NCBI RefSeq assembly: GCF_000368865.1
Contig: NZ_KB849727.1
Coordinates: 362,176-426,175, forward strand
Source of the DNA: Acinetobacter bouvetii DSM 14964 = CIP 107468
GTDB taxonomy: Bacteria; Pseudomonadota; Gammaproteobacteria; Pseudomonadales; Moraxellaceae
DNA: 64,000 bases
Reading direction: 5' to 3'
This document shows positions 62,737-64,000 of this stretch, piece by piece. Within the stretch, counting starts at the first letter, position 1, and each line of letters opens with the position of its first letter. Below the pieces are notes generated by a model, which saw only the letters and a program-made list of their open reading frames with translations, did no database searches and was not told the origin of the DNA. The translations under genes and the position numbers were made by a program.

Positions 62737-64000
62737 ATGAGCTTTACAGTAAAAGATATTGCAAAAACCTTAAGAGATAGCAAAAAACAAGGAACTCCAG
62801 TAATTGTTTTTACTGGTGCTGGTTGCTCAAAAAGCGCAGGCATGCCTTTAGCAAGCGAACTAATTACTGAAATCAATAAAAAATTCAAAGGTAATCTCAA
62901 AAGTTTAACTGAAGAACAAAGGAAAGATTACGGTGTGTGTATGAGTAAGCTCACACCTCATGAGCAAAAAATATTAATTGAGAAACACATTTCTAAAGCA
63001 AAGATTAATTGGGCTCATATTGCTTTAGCCAGCCTGCTAAAAAATGGTTATTTAGGAAAGGTGCTTACGTTTAATTTCGATAATATTTTGAATCGTGCAT
63101 GTAGCTTAGATAACTTCTACCCTCCTACCTATGACTTAAAGGTTCTTTCAGAAGAGTATTTCTCTGCTATCCCGACTCAATCCATTGTTCACCTACATGG
63201 ACAATGGAGTGGGTTTCAACTAGCCAATTCTGATATTGATACTGAAGCGCAAGCCAACAAATTAAAAAACTATATTAAAACCACTATTAATACATCACCA
63301 ACTCTTTTTATTGGTTACAGTGGTGGTGCTGATGCCTTCTTCAAACTTGTAGAAGAAGGTTTCATTGGCCAACATCGTTTATTCTGGGTTGATTACGCTA
63401 AAAAACCCAATATGAATGTCAAAAAATTTATTGATGCAAATCCCAATCACAGAAATTTCATTTCAGAGCAAGATGCTGACCAATTTTTATTAGAATTAGC
63501 AATGGAGTTAAAATGCTTTCCTACAAATATGTTTGAAGACCCTATTAAACATATGCAAGAAGTTTTCGAGCTTATTAATGATTTCCCTCTTTCAGCAAAA
63601 AATGATCAAGTTGATATTCTTCAAGATACAAAAAGAACCCTAGAGATCACAAATCAAGCTAAACCTGCAATTGCTACAATCAAATTAGCTGAATTACTAC
63701 ATTATAAAAAATTTGATACTATTATTAATCAAACAACTTCATTAAATGTAGAGCATGAACCAGTCAGTAAAATATTAGCTTCCGCACATCTTGGCAAAGC
63801 CTTATCCTTTCTAACAAAGGATGACAATCAATTTGAGAAATATTTTAATAAAGCTACAGAAATAAACCCTAAATTTTATCAAGCTTATGCTCAAGTAGCT
63901 ATTACATTAACTCGTACACCAAAAGATTCTTTTTTAGAACAATCCATTTTTTATTATGAGAAATGTTTAACAATAAAACCTAATTTCAAGGATGATTTTT
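62737..64000 (+). CDS. SIR2-domain protein with TPR-like C-terminal region (3' end outside window)
   Basis: 421 codons are visible from the ATG at 62737 and the frame is open at the window end. Residues about 20-260 form a SIR2-like NAD-binding domain: VIVFTGAGCSKSAGMP (25-37 region), VLTFNFDNILNRA with Asn113 and Asp115, SIVHLHGQWSG with His152/His154, and LFIGYSGGADAFFKLVE. The Asn/His positions resemble the catalytic pair of the Thoeris NADase ThsA (Asn112, His152). From about residue 310 the protein is helical, with a TPR-like repeat (KYFNKATEINPKFYQAYAQV, then YYEKCLTIKPNF). Base composition is near 32% GC in sampled lines, below the neighbours, suggesting acquisition. Role in phage defence by NAD depletion is inferred. 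Confidence 0.85.
   Translation, partial: MSFTVKDIAKTLRDSKKQGTPVIVFTGAGCSKSAGMPLASELITEINKKFKGNLKSLTEEQRKDYGVCMSKLTPHEQKILIEKHISKAKINWAHIALASLLKNGYLGKVLTFNFDNILNRACSLDNFYPPTYDLKVLSEEYFSAIPTQSIVHLHGQWSGFQLANSDIDTEAQANKLKNYIKTTINTSPTLFIGYSGGADAFFKLVEEGFIGQHRLFWVDYAKKPNMNVKKFIDANPNHRNFISEQDADQFLLELAMELKCFPTNMFEDPIKHMQEVFELINDFPLSAKNDQVDILQDTKRTLEITNQAKPAIATIKLAELLHYKKFDTIINQTTSLNVEHEPVSKILASAHLGKALSFLTKDDNQFEKYFNKATEINPKFYQAYAQVAITLTRTPKDSFLEQSIFYYEKCLTIKPNFKDDF

Overview
The window looks like chromosome of an Acinetobacter species (Gammaproteobacteria, Moraxellaceae). The reasons are moderate GC in the genes I sampled, many short U-tailed terminators, an rpoN-style glnLG locus, a short PutA paired with an Lrp-type regulator, and the gene orders rimO-pyrH-frr-uppS-cdsA-dxr-rseP-bamA-skp-lpxD-fabZ-lpxA and recA-recX. 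The genus is inferred from protein resemblance; the species cannot be fixed by eye. Most of the window is core chromosome. No IS element, integrase, phage module, tRNA, rRNA or CRISPR array was seen.

Layout. 1-5.3 kb: mfd (3' end cut by the window), a small hypothetical gene and aspA, all on the minus strand. 5.4-11.8 kb: the proline module putP / Lrp-type regulator / putA. 11.9-16.9 kb: trmA, two small proteins, a phosphodiester glycosidase, an LRAT-domain protein, an AHSA1-type protein and a bestrophin. 17-24.3 kb: glnS, ppiB, a REP-like palindromic element, lpxH, a HpaI-type aldolase, nfsB, two paralogous zinc-ribbon proteins and a DMT exporter. 24.4-29.8 kb: fba - lipoprotein - pgk, a DUF2237 protein, Maf and RoxA. 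29.8-35.3 kb: a 7TM sensor kinase with a LuxR-type response regulator, a double-thioredoxin-fold GST protein, RraA with an NAD(P)-binding protein, and rpsT. 35.3-38.3 kb: remnant of a probable methyltransferase gene and a large M66 (StcE-like) lipoprotein metalloprotease with a C-terminal ricin-type lectin domain. 38.6-43.9 kb: hypothetical gene, histidine phosphatase, cysQ, yrfG-hslR, recA, recX. 44 kb: 4.5S RNA (ffs) on the minus strand. 44.3-57.7 kb: cpoB, then the long minus-strand envelope cluster rimO to lpxA. 58-60.6 kb: glnL-glnG. 60.7-62.4 kb: a small protein and an aromatic-acid type MFS transporter.

At the right edge (62.7 kb to the end) composition drops to about 32% GC in the lines I counted, against 48% in glnG. 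A SIR2-domain protein with a TPR-like C-terminal part begins there and runs off the window. This is the best candidate for an accessory, probably anti-phage, system; its partners, if any, lie outside.

Regulatory signals that stand out are: a sigma-54 promoter with two NtrC-like sites upstream of glnLG; a promoter plus 5'-leader hairpin before recA; two related perfect palindromes between aspA and putP; and a strong sigma-70 promoter for ffs. Coordinates of starts were chosen by ribosome binding site and family alignment from memory; no database search was run.
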